Source of the DNA: Portulaca oleracea
Taxonomy: Eukaryota > Streptophyta > Magnoliopsida > Caryophyllales > Portulacaceae
NCBI GenBank assembly: GCA_029582165.1
Contig: CM055882.1
Span: 16,447,867 to 16,511,866 of the forward strand
Length of the DNA: 64,000 nt
Direction of reading: 5' to 3'
The notes below the pieces were generated by a model. That model searched no databases, was not told the DNA's origin, and saw only the letters and a program-made list of their open reading frames with translations. The translations under genes and the position numbers were made by a program. Below, one piece after another: positions 1-12,307 of the stretch. The first letter of the stretch is position 1. Every line of letters starts with the position of its first letter.

Positions 1-1
1 A

Positions 2-790
2 GTAATTAATGGAAGACCCACCAAGCCTTTTAAGATGGGAAGAGGTTTGAGACAAGGAGATCCACTCTCACCTTTCCTCTTTGTCATGCTGGGAGAAGTT
101 ATGAATAAAATGATCCATAAAATGGGAGGAAATGAAGAGATGAAAGGCTGGGCGGTGGGCACAAAGGTGTGAAACTCACGCATTTACTGTTTGCGGATGA
201 TACCCTCATCTTTGCACAAGTAGAGGAAGAGGAGGTTTTCAACATTAAAGCAATGTTGAAAACATACGAGGCTTTTTCAGGGCTGCCAGTGAATTATAAA
301 AAAACTGACCTTATTGTGATTGGCAGGGAGTCTCTTTGGAGCAAGACGATGGCAATACAAATGGAGTGCAAACTGACAAAGCTTCCTATAACCTACTTGG
401 GTCTACAGCTTGGAGGATCGATGAGGAAAAAGGCCGCTTGGCAGCCTGTGATAGAGAAGATCAGATCAAGATTGAAGGGATGGAAAACCACATGTTTGTC
501 AAGAGCTGGGAGACTTATTCCAATCAAAGACGTGCTAAACAGCTGCCAATGTACTACTTGTCCTTGTACAGAATGCCTAAAGGAGTTGCTGAAGAAATCG
601 TAAAAATACAGAGAAGGTTTTTCTTGGGGAGGAAATGCTGATAAGAAAACACCAGCTTTGATAAAGTGGGAAATCATTCAAAGACCAAAGGACAGAGGAG
701 GTCTAGGGGTTGGAGATTTGATCATGAAGAACACATCCTTGTTGTTCAAGTGGTCGTGGAGGTATGCAATCGAAGAAGGGGTGTTATGGA
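2..790 (+). pseudogene. LINE reverse transcriptase fragment
   Basis: This is the C-terminal half of a non-LTR reverse transcriptase. The GLRQGDPLSP turn lies in one frame. The FADD catalytic box and the following segment, which includes YLGLQLGG and continues to LSRAGRLIPIKDVLN, lie in the next frame (169-603). Typical plant LINE order is seen: palm motifs, then the thumb-like YLG.P/LGG segment, then the AGR.. segment. A one-base change near 165-170 breaks the frame, and another break lies near 535, after which the neighbouring frame continues to about 641. The enzyme would normally copy the LINE RNA at a nicked genomic target. This copy cannot encode it. The family call is secure; exact borders are approximate. 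Confidence 0.8.
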
Positions 791-979
791 GGAGGGTTGT
801 ATAGTCCATACATAATGAGGACAAGAATTTGTTGCCTTCAAGCAAAAAGCCTACCATATCAAGTCCATGGGCTGAAATCAAGAAAATAATAAATGGGAAG
901 GATGCAGTGAGTAAAACTTTCAAGAATTGTATCCAAGTGGAGCTGGGAAAGGGATAAAAAAATTCGCTTTTGGGAGGAT

Positions 980-1735
980 ATGTGGCTGGGGAATACATCA
1001 CTAAAGAAATATTTTCCGCAATTGTATGCCATCTCGGCTCAACATAAATCTATGGTATGTGAGATGGGATGGTTTGAAGGGCAGGAGTCGATATGGATCC
1101 TAACATGGAAAAGAGAACTGAATGAAGTGGAGATTATTCAAGAAAATGGGTTGAAAAGAAGAGTACTTACCAAAGTACCAACTCCAGATGAGGAAGATGG
1201 CATCAAATGGGATGGGGCAAGTGATTTTAGTGTGAAATCAATTCTTTCCAAGGCCCAACACAGTAGTCTGCAGGGGGTACAATTTGGCTCATTGGTCAGA
1301 TCAGTGTGGAAGAAAATAGCTCCCCCAAAGGTGGAGTTGTTTACCTGGATTGCGTTACTTGGAAAGTTGAATACAAGGGCTTTACTAGTCCATAAACAGA
1401 TCATCCAACCAACAGAGGACATTTCCCTGTTTTGTAGAAATCACTCAGAGGTCTTGGACCATGTATTGATGAAATGTCATATAGCTTGGCATATTTGGAG
1501 TATAATCATGCAAGATTTAGGTCATCAGATTTTGCAACCTAATTCAGTCAGGTTGATGTACGAGACTTGGATGATGGTAACTTTCCAAAACAAAACAAGG
1601 AAAGCTCTATGGACAGCAGGTTTCTTTGCTGTGATATGGTCAATTTGGATTGCAAGAAACAAGATGATATTTCATCAGGAGGAACTGCAAATTGAAAGAA
1701 TGCTTATATCAATCAGATGGAGAATTGCATTGTAG
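980..1735 (+). pseudogene. LINE zf-RVT region fragment
   Basis: An open frame of about 250 residues continues the LINE downstream of the RT. It carries the zf-RVT pattern: SDFSVKSILSKA, then VWKKIAPPKVELFTWIAL, then a cysteine/histidine part around LFCRNHSEVLDHVLMKCHIA, then a tryptophan-rich end (AVIWSIWIARNKMIF). This zinc-binding-like region is standard after plant LINE reverse transcriptases. Its first methionine is not a real start. The protein would be one piece with the upstream RT in an intact element. Downstream (1740-2200) only broken frames are visible. Confidence 0.75.
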
Positions 1736-2390
1736 TCTTCTACTGTCCAGGGGATCTCAGAATTCTCCCCTTTGGAGTTGGCTATCAATTTTGGGACCAT
1801 ACTAGTGAGGTTTGTATGAGATTGACAGAAGCTGCAACTGAGTTCTGGGCAAAATTCTTATGGATTTTGGTTTGAAGTGGGGAAGAAAGATTTGGTCGTA
1901 GGGAGTTCTTTTGCTAGAAAACAAAGATGAAACAAAGAAGGATGGTCATCACACAAAGAGGGAATCTCTTTGGAAAGAAGGAAGGTTGGAAATGGTATTG
2001 GGCAACTGGAACGAACAGGTAGACACAACACTTATATTAAGTGAAATGGAGGACATTGAGGAAGGTGGGGGAACAAGATGGAAATTGAGGCATAAATTGT
2101 GCAAAGTGGGAGAAATGAGATTTTGGAAGGTAGTAGAATCAACTTTTCTGGAGCACATCAAGGGAAGCAAGAACATTTTAATTTGGCTTTGGTAATCTTT
2201 TAGATGTTTACAGTGACATTTCTTTTCCTTTGCGCATTTGTACTGTCACATGATAGTAGGATGTTCTCAGATTTGGTTTTGTACTTTGGCCCGTTTTCAA
2301 ATTGGGCTGGAGTTTTGTAGTGCTCTGCGACACTTTCGGATGGGTTGAATAAAATTTGGGCTAAATGGGCACTAATTATAAAAAAAACAA

Positions 2391-3854
2391 CTAAACATTG
2401 TTAGTATTCCCCTTTTTTTTTCTTCCCTTCCTTTCTTCCAAATTCCAATCATTTGTTCTTAAAGATCTTTTTCCTACAACATCCAACTATTTAACTACTT
2501 TTCTCCTTTACCTCCAAAAAAGGAATATGAACAACACTACTTTACTAGTAACAACAGAAGTTGTTTTCACTTTAAAAATGGTACGTGACTATTGGCCCTC
2601 TCTATAGGTATAAACCTCACTAGGATTATAGATTTATTATTTGTGGTGGGGGGGGGGGAGGATGATTGCAACAAGTGCTCGGTCAGTCGGTCTTACTCTT
2701 TCTATGGATGATAAGTTGTAGTTTTGGATAAATTGGTGAAGTATGAATATGCAGACAAATGTTGTTCAGTTGGTGATATAATTGATAGGTGTGATAAGTT
2801 AGTATGTGAAAAAAAAAGAAATATAATTTTATGTAGAAAAGTAACGTTGGGAAATAATATTTGAGTTTATTTAATTAGTCCTTGGAGAGAGGCGTGGTGA
2901 CTAAAGAATAGTGAGGTAGGAAAGTGATGTGAATAATATGGATAAATGCAAATAGTATAGATAAGATTGGGAAATAGTATTTGAGTTTATTTAATTAGTC
3001 CTTGGAGAGAGGCGTAGTGACTAAAGATTAGTGAGGTAAGAAAGTGGTGTAAACAATATGGATAAATGCAAATAGTATAGATATGATTTACCTTACCGTA
3101 GAAAAGAATATGGCTCTAGCCTCTAGGTGTGATGAAGGTATAAGAATATCACAATATTTATTATGTTGGAAATAATGTCCATCAAAATTTCGATCCTAGT
3201 AGTGGGAGAATAAACGTGCAACTTTCATACGACTAGTGTATTGTCTTCTCTTGATAGACAACCTTCATTAGTATCATTAGTTGGGTTTCTTTTTCTTTTT
3301 TCCTTAAAGTTTGGTTGAGGGTGAAAGGAAGCTTTTGTTTGGGATCTTATCTTATGTAATTTGCATGGTTTTTGCTTACTCAAGATCAAAAACTTAAATT
3401 GAGTGATCTGAATGTATACTTGAATCGATATTAGGAAAATGTTTACTGGAAAGTGGACTTGACATTTCAGATTTTATGGGAAATGTGTTAAACTATTTGA
3501 TGATTTTGACTCAAAATTTCTCACAAAGATGCCTAATTTTTTTACGAAATTTTATTGGATTAAAAATTAATTGATACCAAAATTAACCCAACCAAAAATC
3601 ACCTAACCTAAATCAAATGTAATTATAGATTGATTCAAAGCTCATTCTATCATACCTTAAGGTCGACACATATTCAAAGGGCTTCTATTTGTTCAATTTA
3701 GCTTTCAACAATTAATTGAGGAACATGTGTTCGTGGGCTTACTAGAGATGTTACATGTGTTCATGATAGTGATCCAATTGATAGTGAGGAAAACCGACTC
3801 TATGTCGGTTCACACTGATTATAATGCTCATGCTGATTTTGAAGAATCCTTCTT
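2391..3854. other. AT-rich spacer, no gene seen
   Basis: No gene or RNA was recognised. It holds an 11-base G run (2648-2658) and a 120-bp direct tandem duplication, listed separately. Short open frames here look like chance. Confidence 0.5.
2847..3086. repeat. two-copy tandem duplication, 120-bp unit
   Basis: The block starting gggaaataatatttgag near 2849 recurs exactly 120 bases later near 2969. The copies differ at only a few positions through the segment that ends near aatgcaaatagtatagat. The boundaries are approximate to a few bases. Confidence 0.85.
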
Positions 3855-4575
3855 TGAGAGTTCCAAAGCGCGATCTACGAGGAGAAGAAGTGGAAATTTG
3901 TGTTAAAGTCTTTAGAGCTTCTTGTTAGTGATGCTGCATACAAGACCGCTTCTACAAGATCTAAGGGTCCTAACAAAAGGAAGGATAACAGGGGTGTCTT
4001 GGTTGAGGAATATTCGGAGTTTCCTTTTGATAGTGTGGATGACAAGGCGCGCAGCGGCACATAGTAACGAAGTTTGGTTGTGACACATGGTTCATAGCGG
4101 TGACAAAAAATCGGGTTCGGGTCAAACCGTGTTCGGACAATTCGGATAAAATCCCCAAACCCGAACCCTGTCCGAATTTGAAATTCGGACATTTTTTGGT
4201 GTCCGAACCCGAACCCGAATTGTCCGAACCTGGATTTGTCCGAATATGACCAAACTCGAATTTATACTAAATATATACATAATTCCAATATTTTGTCCGA
4301 ATTCTAGTATTCGGACACTGTCCAAATGCGTCCGAATTTGTCCGAACCCGAATTTGGCACAAAATTCGGACGTCCGAATTTCTTCCCTCAAACCCGAACC
4401 AGACCCGATTTTTGAATCGGACATGACCGAATTGTCCGAATTTAAAATTCGGACAAAAAAATTGATGACCAAACCCGGTTTAATTCGGGTCGGACAAATT
4501 CGGGTATTCGGGTCGGACGGATTTTTGCCTGCGCTAATGGTTCATCCATGGGGAGCCTGCAATTATGGCGGAGTT
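3855..4575 (+). pseudogene. unidentified coding-like relic split by a MITE
   Basis: One + frame from about 3880 to 4060 reads like protein, without a start. It includes EEKKWKFVLKSLELL, then KRKDNRGVLVEEYSEFPF. If the MITE at 4095-4536 and one target duplication are removed, the frames flanking the insertion can be joined through a CDTWFIHPWGACN-like stretch. I do not recognise the protein. It could be a decayed host gene piece or an old transposon gene. No start, splice sites or clear end are visible, so this is a weak call. Confidence 0.25.
4095..4536. mobile_element. hAT-type MITE with 8-bp target duplication
   Basis: The 442-bp element is bounded by imperfect inverted ends: TAGCGGTGACAAAAAATC at the left, and at the right a sequence whose reverse complement is TAGCGCAGGCAAAAATCC. 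It is flanked by the identical 8-mer atggttca at 4087-4094 and 4537-4544. An 8-bp duplication with TAG.G-type ends is typical of the hAT superfamily. The inside is made almost entirely of short alternating motifs (ttcggac, gtccgaa, cccgaa, tcgggt) on both strands, which create spurious open frames. No transposase is encoded, so it is non-autonomous. Confidence 0.9.
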
Positions 4576-5671
4576 GCTTAAAGAAAAATGGCGTAAAGAG
4601 AAAATCATAGATTCTAGAATTAACTATGCTCCTCTTATTTAGCTGCTTGGTGTAGTTTTGTTTCTTTGTTGGTTTTTAGCTGTCTTATTTTTGTTGTTTC
4701 GTTGTTTTTGCGGTGCTGTTATGAAATCCTTAGCCTTTCAAAACTTTAAATAATAAAAAAACAAATAAAAGTGAGGAACATAATAAGATCTCACTACTAG
4801 CATCTATAGCACATTAAACATGACCTTCCAATATGAATGCCATGTGTTAATGCCTTTCAATTTGAACACTCTTATTTTTAGTTTTATGAAACTAAATTGA
4901 TCTTTTTTTTATTATTATTCAAGCCTAAATGGATTAAAGAGTTTGCAACAAAAATTGCATACAATTGTAGAAAGCAACACAAGACCACAAAAATAAAACA
5001 CATAAGGTCACCCATCGAAACCTCTGGGAAGAAGTCCTCAAAATCAATAGCTAAACTAGAATAACCATTAACAACACAAAATCCAATCAGATTACTAAGA
5101 GTATAGTCATAGTGATTTATATATACTCAAAATTAACTTAATCTTTATACGCTCTTTTGACAAAATCTTGATTATTATTTTACCGTAACTTTTTGAAACA
5201 GCCTATTATTTTATATGCTACTTCTCAATTTGATTTGCAAGTAGACAATGAATTCCTCTTCCTTCAAATCTCGTTCATCATTTGAGTAAATACCAAAACC
5301 ATAATCATATTTTCTATAGCACATCAAATAAAAAACTATTTTGATTCTTCACATGATCTCAGCCTCTGTGCTACTGATTAGTTGGTCACTTTGTTAAGCA
5401 ACTATCATTCATTTTATTGGTCCAATTATTACCTAAAAATTCTTCTTCGATTTTAAAATTGGCAACTAGTTATCCATTCTAAAACGCAGTTGCATGCATC
5501 GTCATTACTTCAATCTGCGCCCATTTTACTCCACTTATTTATCCAATTTCTTATTCATTTCCCAGCTGGTAACCACGGAATCAAACAAAGGAAGAGATTC
5601 CCAGATCACCTGTTTGATTAATTTCGTCTAATCTTGCAAAACCCAGAAAGGCAGGAGAGAAGAGAGATTCA
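4545..5671. other. spacer and presumed promoter/5' UTR of the next gene
   Basis: AT-rich sequence with no recognisable gene. The last ~150 bases before 5672 are purine-rich, contain no upstream ATG that I can see, and probably include the 5' UTR of the beta-ureidopropionase gene. I see no convincing TATA box. Confidence 0.4.
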
Positions 5672-8600
5672 ATGGCTGAGAACGATAGAGTTGAGAATGG
5701 AGCCATGGAAGATCAAAGCGATGATCCAGCAAAAAAGATGGAATCATCTAACGCTTCAATTTGTGGGTTCGAATCTCTTCATTCTCTTCTTCGTTCTTCT
5801 CTCCCCCCGCATGTATTCCAGGTATTGAATCCTTCTTCTTTTTCTTGGTTTTTCCTGTTTGATCCGAAGTAGTTTAGTTTATTGAGATTCTGATGCACTT
5901 TTGAATTGAGAAACTAATGAACCTTTTCAAATGGCTATTGCTAACTGGAAGAACTTTAATTGGATGCTTGCATTTGGTGAATATGTTAGATGAGTTTGAT
6001 CAATAATTGGTGGGTAACTGTCAACTTTCTCTAATTACAGGTTGCTTTTTGGAGTTTACTTCTTTGAACTCTTTGATCAATCTGAATTATGTGATATGGG
6101 ATTGGATTCAATCTGTAATGTTATACTTGTGGTAGTGTAATTCATAAATTAGGATTAGGATTGGGATGGACTAATAAAGAGTTCTATGCTTGATGAATTG
6201 ATGACATCTAGATTGTCTACTTCGTTCAAGGGTTATATGTTACTTCAATGCGGAAGCGTATGGATCAGATTGGCGTAGTATGCTCACTGGTTCCCGGTGG
6301 CTACTAGAGTTCCCGGATGAATCACCCCCTAAGACCCTAGCAATTGATGGTTTGCTAATATGTGTGAGAGACTGGGATTAATAGACAATCTGTGTCTTCT
6401 GTGTTTGATTAAGCCTCACACCTATGCTTATATAAGCCTCCTGGGCTGTCCCACTTGTCTATTTAAAATTAGGACTCTCATCATGAGATTCCATTGCCAA
6501 CAATGGATGTCCTAGCAGCTAAGCACTAGTGCTTAAGGGAGCTGCTACTTTCATGATGAAGATGACACTAATGCTACTTTCATGATGAAAGTTGGCCCCT
6601 TGTAGTAGGTGGCCGTCTAAATAATGCAACACTCCCACTCGGCCACTCAAGGCATTTCATGTCTCTCACCATACCTCATACAGGAAATAGGGCGTGCGAC
6701 CAATGAGCAATGAAGTAACGGTGTTATATTAAGTCACCATCTAACTAACATAACACTTCACATAACAACTATTCCCTGAATTGTCCTAAAGCATCATATA
6801 TGGCATACTTTGTCCCTTTATGTCGTGATATCACATATAATTATATCCCTGATATAATCGCCCGGGCTTGATACATACAATGATGATGGATCAATTCTTC
6901 CTTAGACACTCATGACGTTCTGTCTTGATTCAACTGCTTTCCTAATGCGGTCCGCTGGGTTGTATAATTTCATAACCCTTGGAGCACACATTAAAGTAAC
7001 AACATTTAACTTTGACTTTAGGTCATAGTTCTAAGTCAAAAAGGGTTCAGTTCCTTTTGTAGATGACAAAAATCTACTGGGATCACACAGTGACAAGAGA
7101 AGGGAATCTGTTGTCACTCCCGACGGTCGACGTAGCACACACAACATGAATGTGTGTCATGGCATAGCTCCCAATCAATATGGGCATGTCGCTCACTTAT
7201 GCCACGCAAATCATTAGTCCAGATTTTACTAAAAAATCTGACCTGAGTTCCTGGATCAACACACCTCAGCGTTAACCTTTAACTCATGATCCGGCTTTGA
7301 GGCTTGTAGTATGAAATCTACCAGTTCATACTTCGACTCAATTTTCAGAGTCTCATCTTAAACTTCCTAAGGCGACTTTCTAGAGAAGAAGCTTGTCTTC
7401 CATACAACTCATGTATAAAGACAGTACAACATTACATACCCCCGACATTAATGTTGTTTAGTCTCATCTGCCCGCCACATAGGCGTCAAGAAAAATCACC
7501 CGTGTGATAAGGTTGATTTTAAGCCTGACGACAATTAATGTGCCTACTCTGATAAAAAATTTCATATATATATAGAGAATATATAATTCCGATAAGAAAA
7601 AAATGTGAGTTTATCATAATAATCCAACATACTAAACCCTATGCATCCCTAAGCCCTTCACATGGGTCTTGAATACATCTCTTGGAATGGGTTTAGTCAA
7701 TGGATCAGCTATCATCTTAGTGGTAGATATATATTTAATGACAACTTCTGTCGTTTTTATGGCATCACGAACAAAATCATAACGCCTCTTGATGTGTTTT
7801 GACTTTTTATGGAACTTCAGATCCTTAGCATATTGAATAGCGGCTGTGTTATCACAAAACATCTCTATAGGATCGTCAACTCTTGGAGTAAGGTTGAGAT
7901 CCTGGAGAAAACTCCTCAGCCACATAGCTTCTTATGCGGCGAGGTTGCAAGCTACATATTCGGGTTCCATACAAGATAGCGCGACATAGTCCTGCTTTCT
8001 ACTGCACCATGATGTTGCTCCTCCACACAGGATGAAAGCATATCCAGAGGTGGACTTAGAATCATCCACGTCACCTCCCCAGTCGGCATCCGAGTATCCC
8101 CTTAACTTTAAGTCTCCTTCTTGGAAACAGAGGACTAGATCAGCTGTACCACGAAGGTAACGCAAGATCCTCTTGACAGCTTGCCAATGAGCTTGTCCAG
8201 GGTTTTGTTGGTAACGACTCACCAATCCAACCGCATAGCATATGTCAGGCCTTGTACACAACATGGCGTACATCATGCTACCTATGGCACTAGCATAGGG
8301 GACAGTACTCATCCTTTTCTTTTCTTCATCTGTGTTAGGACATTGATCAAGACTCAAACAAGTTCCCTTCTCAACAGGAGTGTCTACGGGTTTTGAGTTA
8401 TGCATCTGGAAATGCTCTAGAACCTTCTCAATATATGTCCGTTGGCACATACCGAAAAGTTTCTTAGGACGATCCCTGATTATTTCAACACCTAGGACGT
8501 ACCTAGCTTCACCCATGTCCTTCATCTCAAAGACAGAGGACAGCCACTGCTTAGTAGCATCAATCATCTCCATGTTGTTTCCAGCCAAGAGTATATCATC

Positions 8601-11600
8601 GACATATAGAGTGAGAAACATAATACCCTCAGATGTCTTCTTGATATACACACAATGATCTTCTGAAACCATGGATAAGCCAAAAGAGGTTATGGCTTCA
8701 TGGAATCTGAAGTACCAAGCATTAGGAGACTGCTTGAGACCATAGATGGATCGCTTGAGACGACAGACTTTGTCTTCTTGACCTTTCGACACAAAACCGA
8801 TAGGTTGGTCCATATATATCTCTTCCTCAAGGTTGCCATTGAGGAAGGCAATCTTCACATCCAATTGGAACAACTCCAAGTCCAAGTGGGCTACTAAGGC
8901 TAGAAGTAGGCGAATTGAGGCAAATCTCACCACAGGAGAAAATGTCTCTTCGTAGTCTACACCCTCAATTTGTGTAAATCCTTTCGCCACAAGTCGGGCC
9001 TTGAACTTGTCGATCGACCCATCTGCCCGACATTTAATTTTGAAAACCCATTTGTTTCCAATAGATTTACGCTGGGAGGGAAGATCAACAAGTTCCCATA
9101 CTTGGTTCTTCATCATTGAGTCCATCTCATCCTTCATGGCATCCATCCACTCATTATGGTTTGGTGAGTTTATGGCCTCCGCATAGGAGGTAGGCTCATC
9201 ACACTCCAAAAGAGTGCATAGGAGGATTTCCTTTTCGATTTGGAAATATCTTCGAGGTATTCTTCCACGTTCACTTCTTCGAAATTTAGGACTTCTCTCT
9301 TCATTCTGGTCAGGTGTATCTCTCCCCCTCCTCCTTTGAGACGTGGGGTTGTGATCATTGGTAGAACCGCTCCCACTATCCCCTATGGGCATGGGGTTTG
9401 GATTTTGAGGGCTATCCTCGTGATCCTGTCCTGGGGAATGAAGTGTTTCTCCATCCTCAGGTGGGTTCTCGTGACCAGGCTTTATTCCACCATCCATGGG
9501 ATCGCTCCCACTATCTGGAAGTAGTGGTGGAATAGTCACATTCTCGGTGGCTTCGCGGGTACTAAAACTCTCCCACTCACCAAGAGATGGTTGAGAGTCT
9601 TGCTGTAACTCAAACAGCTGTAAGTCTTCTTTAATCACACCAATACTTGGGAACTCATCCTCAAGAAAGTCCAACATTTCGGGAATGTATTTCCTTCATG
9701 CCACCATTTGGGTGTTCCCCCCATACATTACATACCCTTTAGAATGTTCAGGGTATCTAACGAACACCATCTTAGTAGCCCTTGGACCAAGTTTCCCATA
9801 TTTGTGGGTTGGGTTGTGCACATAGCCAGCCGAACCCCATGTGCGTAGATGATCCAAGGAGGGCTTTCTTCCATTCCACAATTCATATGGAGTAACAAAG
9901 ACACTCTTGCTCGGCACACGGTTAAGAATATATGTTGCCGTAAGCAGCGCATCCCCCGAAAATATAATTGGTAGGTTTGCTTGTGCCATCATTGACCTGA
10001 CCATGTCAAGTAATGTTCTATTCCTGCGTTCAGCAACACCGTTTTGTTGTAGAGTGCAAGGAATTGTTTGGTGTCTCTATATGCCATTTTGCTCACAGAA
10101 TTCCTTGAACATATCAAATAGATATTCGCATCCACGGTCGGTTCGAAGGGCCTTGACCTTTCGTTCCAACTGTGTTTCAACTTCATTCACAAAGCGTCTG
10201 AACACATCCAGAGCTTCATGACAATGAGTCAATAGGTACACATACCCATATCGCGAATACTCATCGATAAAGGTGATGAAATACATTGTGCCATTGCGTG
10301 CTTTCATGCTCATAGGTCATGAATATGCGAGTGAATGAGGTCGAGGTTTAAAAGCCCTCAAAGCCTTACGAAAGGTTTCTTGGTCGCTTTTCGGCTAGGC
10401 AAGATTCACATATGGGTAACTTGACCTAGTCGGTTGGTCGTGAGACCTTCCTTAGCACCTACTCATTCGATCTTGGCGATGTGACCATGCGGAATGCCAC
10501 TTAGCGGTCGATTAGTATCAACGAATGAAACTAATACTGGCGATGATTTATCATAATTGTCATCCACATCGATAACAATAAAGTCACTAGCCATGGTGCA
10601 AGTAGCATCTGACTTGCCATTATAAAAGATCTCTAAACCGGTATTGCAAGTCGAAATAAAAACCCGCTTTATTAAGCGATCATAGAAACTAAGTAACATC
10701 GCACCCCTGGTGCGTAGAAAGCATCATGGAGGAGTAACACATTTCCACCGCGTAATCTAAGCTGGTAAGTTCCGATGCCAAGAACATCTTCTTGACTGTC
10801 GTTCCCTAACACGACTGTTTGGACTCCCACCAGGTACGGATGGAAGTTTACAAATCCAGCTTTATCTCGAACTATGTGTTTGCTCGCTCCCGAGTCTAAA
10901 ATCCAATTTGGGAGTGAATCAGGAACAAATGCATGATGGCAAACATTAAGTTCATAATGGGAGGAAATAGGTACCTTAGCGGGCTCAGGGCAATCCCGAG
11001 CATAATGTCCTTTCTTCCCACAGTTAAAGCACTTCACACGCGCTTTATCCTTTTCTTTGTTTCCCTTAGCCTTCTGCTTTTTGGCAATGGCACCCTTCGG
11101 ACCACTCTTCCTATGAGGGCGGTCCTTCCTTTGCTGCGTACCCTTATGGGGCTTGTTGTGCTTCGGGTCACCCCCTTTCACAATAAACACAGCGTTGGAA
11201 GTAGGGTTGTGGAGCTTCAGACGCTCCACCTCCATCTCAAGATGCTTGGAAATGTCTCCAAAAGTCTTAATATGCTCATTGTGAGTCATATTTGCTTTGA
11301 AGTTTTCCCAGTGAGCAGGTTTGTCAGGGAGAGCCCGTATCACATTGAGGACTTGTTCCTCATCAGGCACCTCTCTACTTGCAGCCTTAAGATCTCTGAT
11401 TATGGCACTCATATTCAATAGATGTTCAGTCACACTTCGACTAGAGTCGATAGTGTAATCCATCCACCTCAAATTTAAGGCACGAAGCCTCGTTGCAGAT
11501 GTTTGACCGAACCTGATCTTAAGCTTGTCCCACATTTCTTTAGCTGTGGGAAAGACTTCAAATTCCTTCAGAAGATTGTCGTGCATGAGACATAACATCA

Positions 11601-12257
11601 AAATACGAGTAGAAGTGTCTTTTTCAGACCACGCCTCATATTCTTTCATGCTCTCCTGAGAGGTAGGTTTTCCATCGGCATCATGAGTTGGTTTGGACTT
11701 AGAGACTGTGAGGTGGTGTAGAGTATGACGATCAGTTAGGACAAACTGAATTTTTCGGTGCCAGATGTCATAATTGTCACCATCCAGCTTATCAAACGTG
11801 GCTATGTCACTTATTGGTTTTGTTGCCATTTCTACAAAAAAAGATGATATTAAGGCACATTTTCCAAAAATAATTAAATTAACCAGAAACTCCCAATTGT
11901 CCATACCTCAAGTTCGAAAATTTCGCCAAGCTCATAATCATCACAATTGATACGGATTAGGGAATTTCTATAATTTAACTATTATATACTCGCAAAATAA
12001 ATAAAATTGGAACATATCCATTAGCGTTAATCATATTAACACAATATTTTGATTAATCACGTAGATTAACCATTAAGTAATAAAAAAAATGTATATATAC
12101 ATTTATATATAATCACACAGATTAAATAAGAAAAGAAAATTATATCTCACTCAGAAATAAACAATATATATACATCTTTAATTAACACACAGTGAATATG
12201 TGATTGAATTAGTAACAATATATATATATAGTAAACACAATTCTATTCCAAAAAAAT

Positions 12258-12307
<50 letters not shown>

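Larger units (their letters stand above)
1..2390 (+). mobile_element. L1-type LINE, 3' part, decayed
   Basis: The left edge of the window starts inside the reverse transcriptase of a plant LINE. Frame 2 shows the RT motif GLRQGDPLSPFLFV (about 50-92). After a one-base frame break near 165 comes the catalytic box LLFADDTLIF (178-213). A zf-RVT type region follows (about 1220-1500), then a non-coding tail that ends in a short A-run near 2380-2388 (tataaaaaaaac). The 5' end is outside the window, so no target duplication can be checked. Several stops and frame breaks show that it is inactive. Confidence 0.85.

Noticed and set aside
3875..4581. Open frames rich in Arg/Gly/Phe or Pro/Asn on both strands
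   Set aside because: They come from the short repeated motifs of the hAT-type MITE and cross its borders; not proteins.
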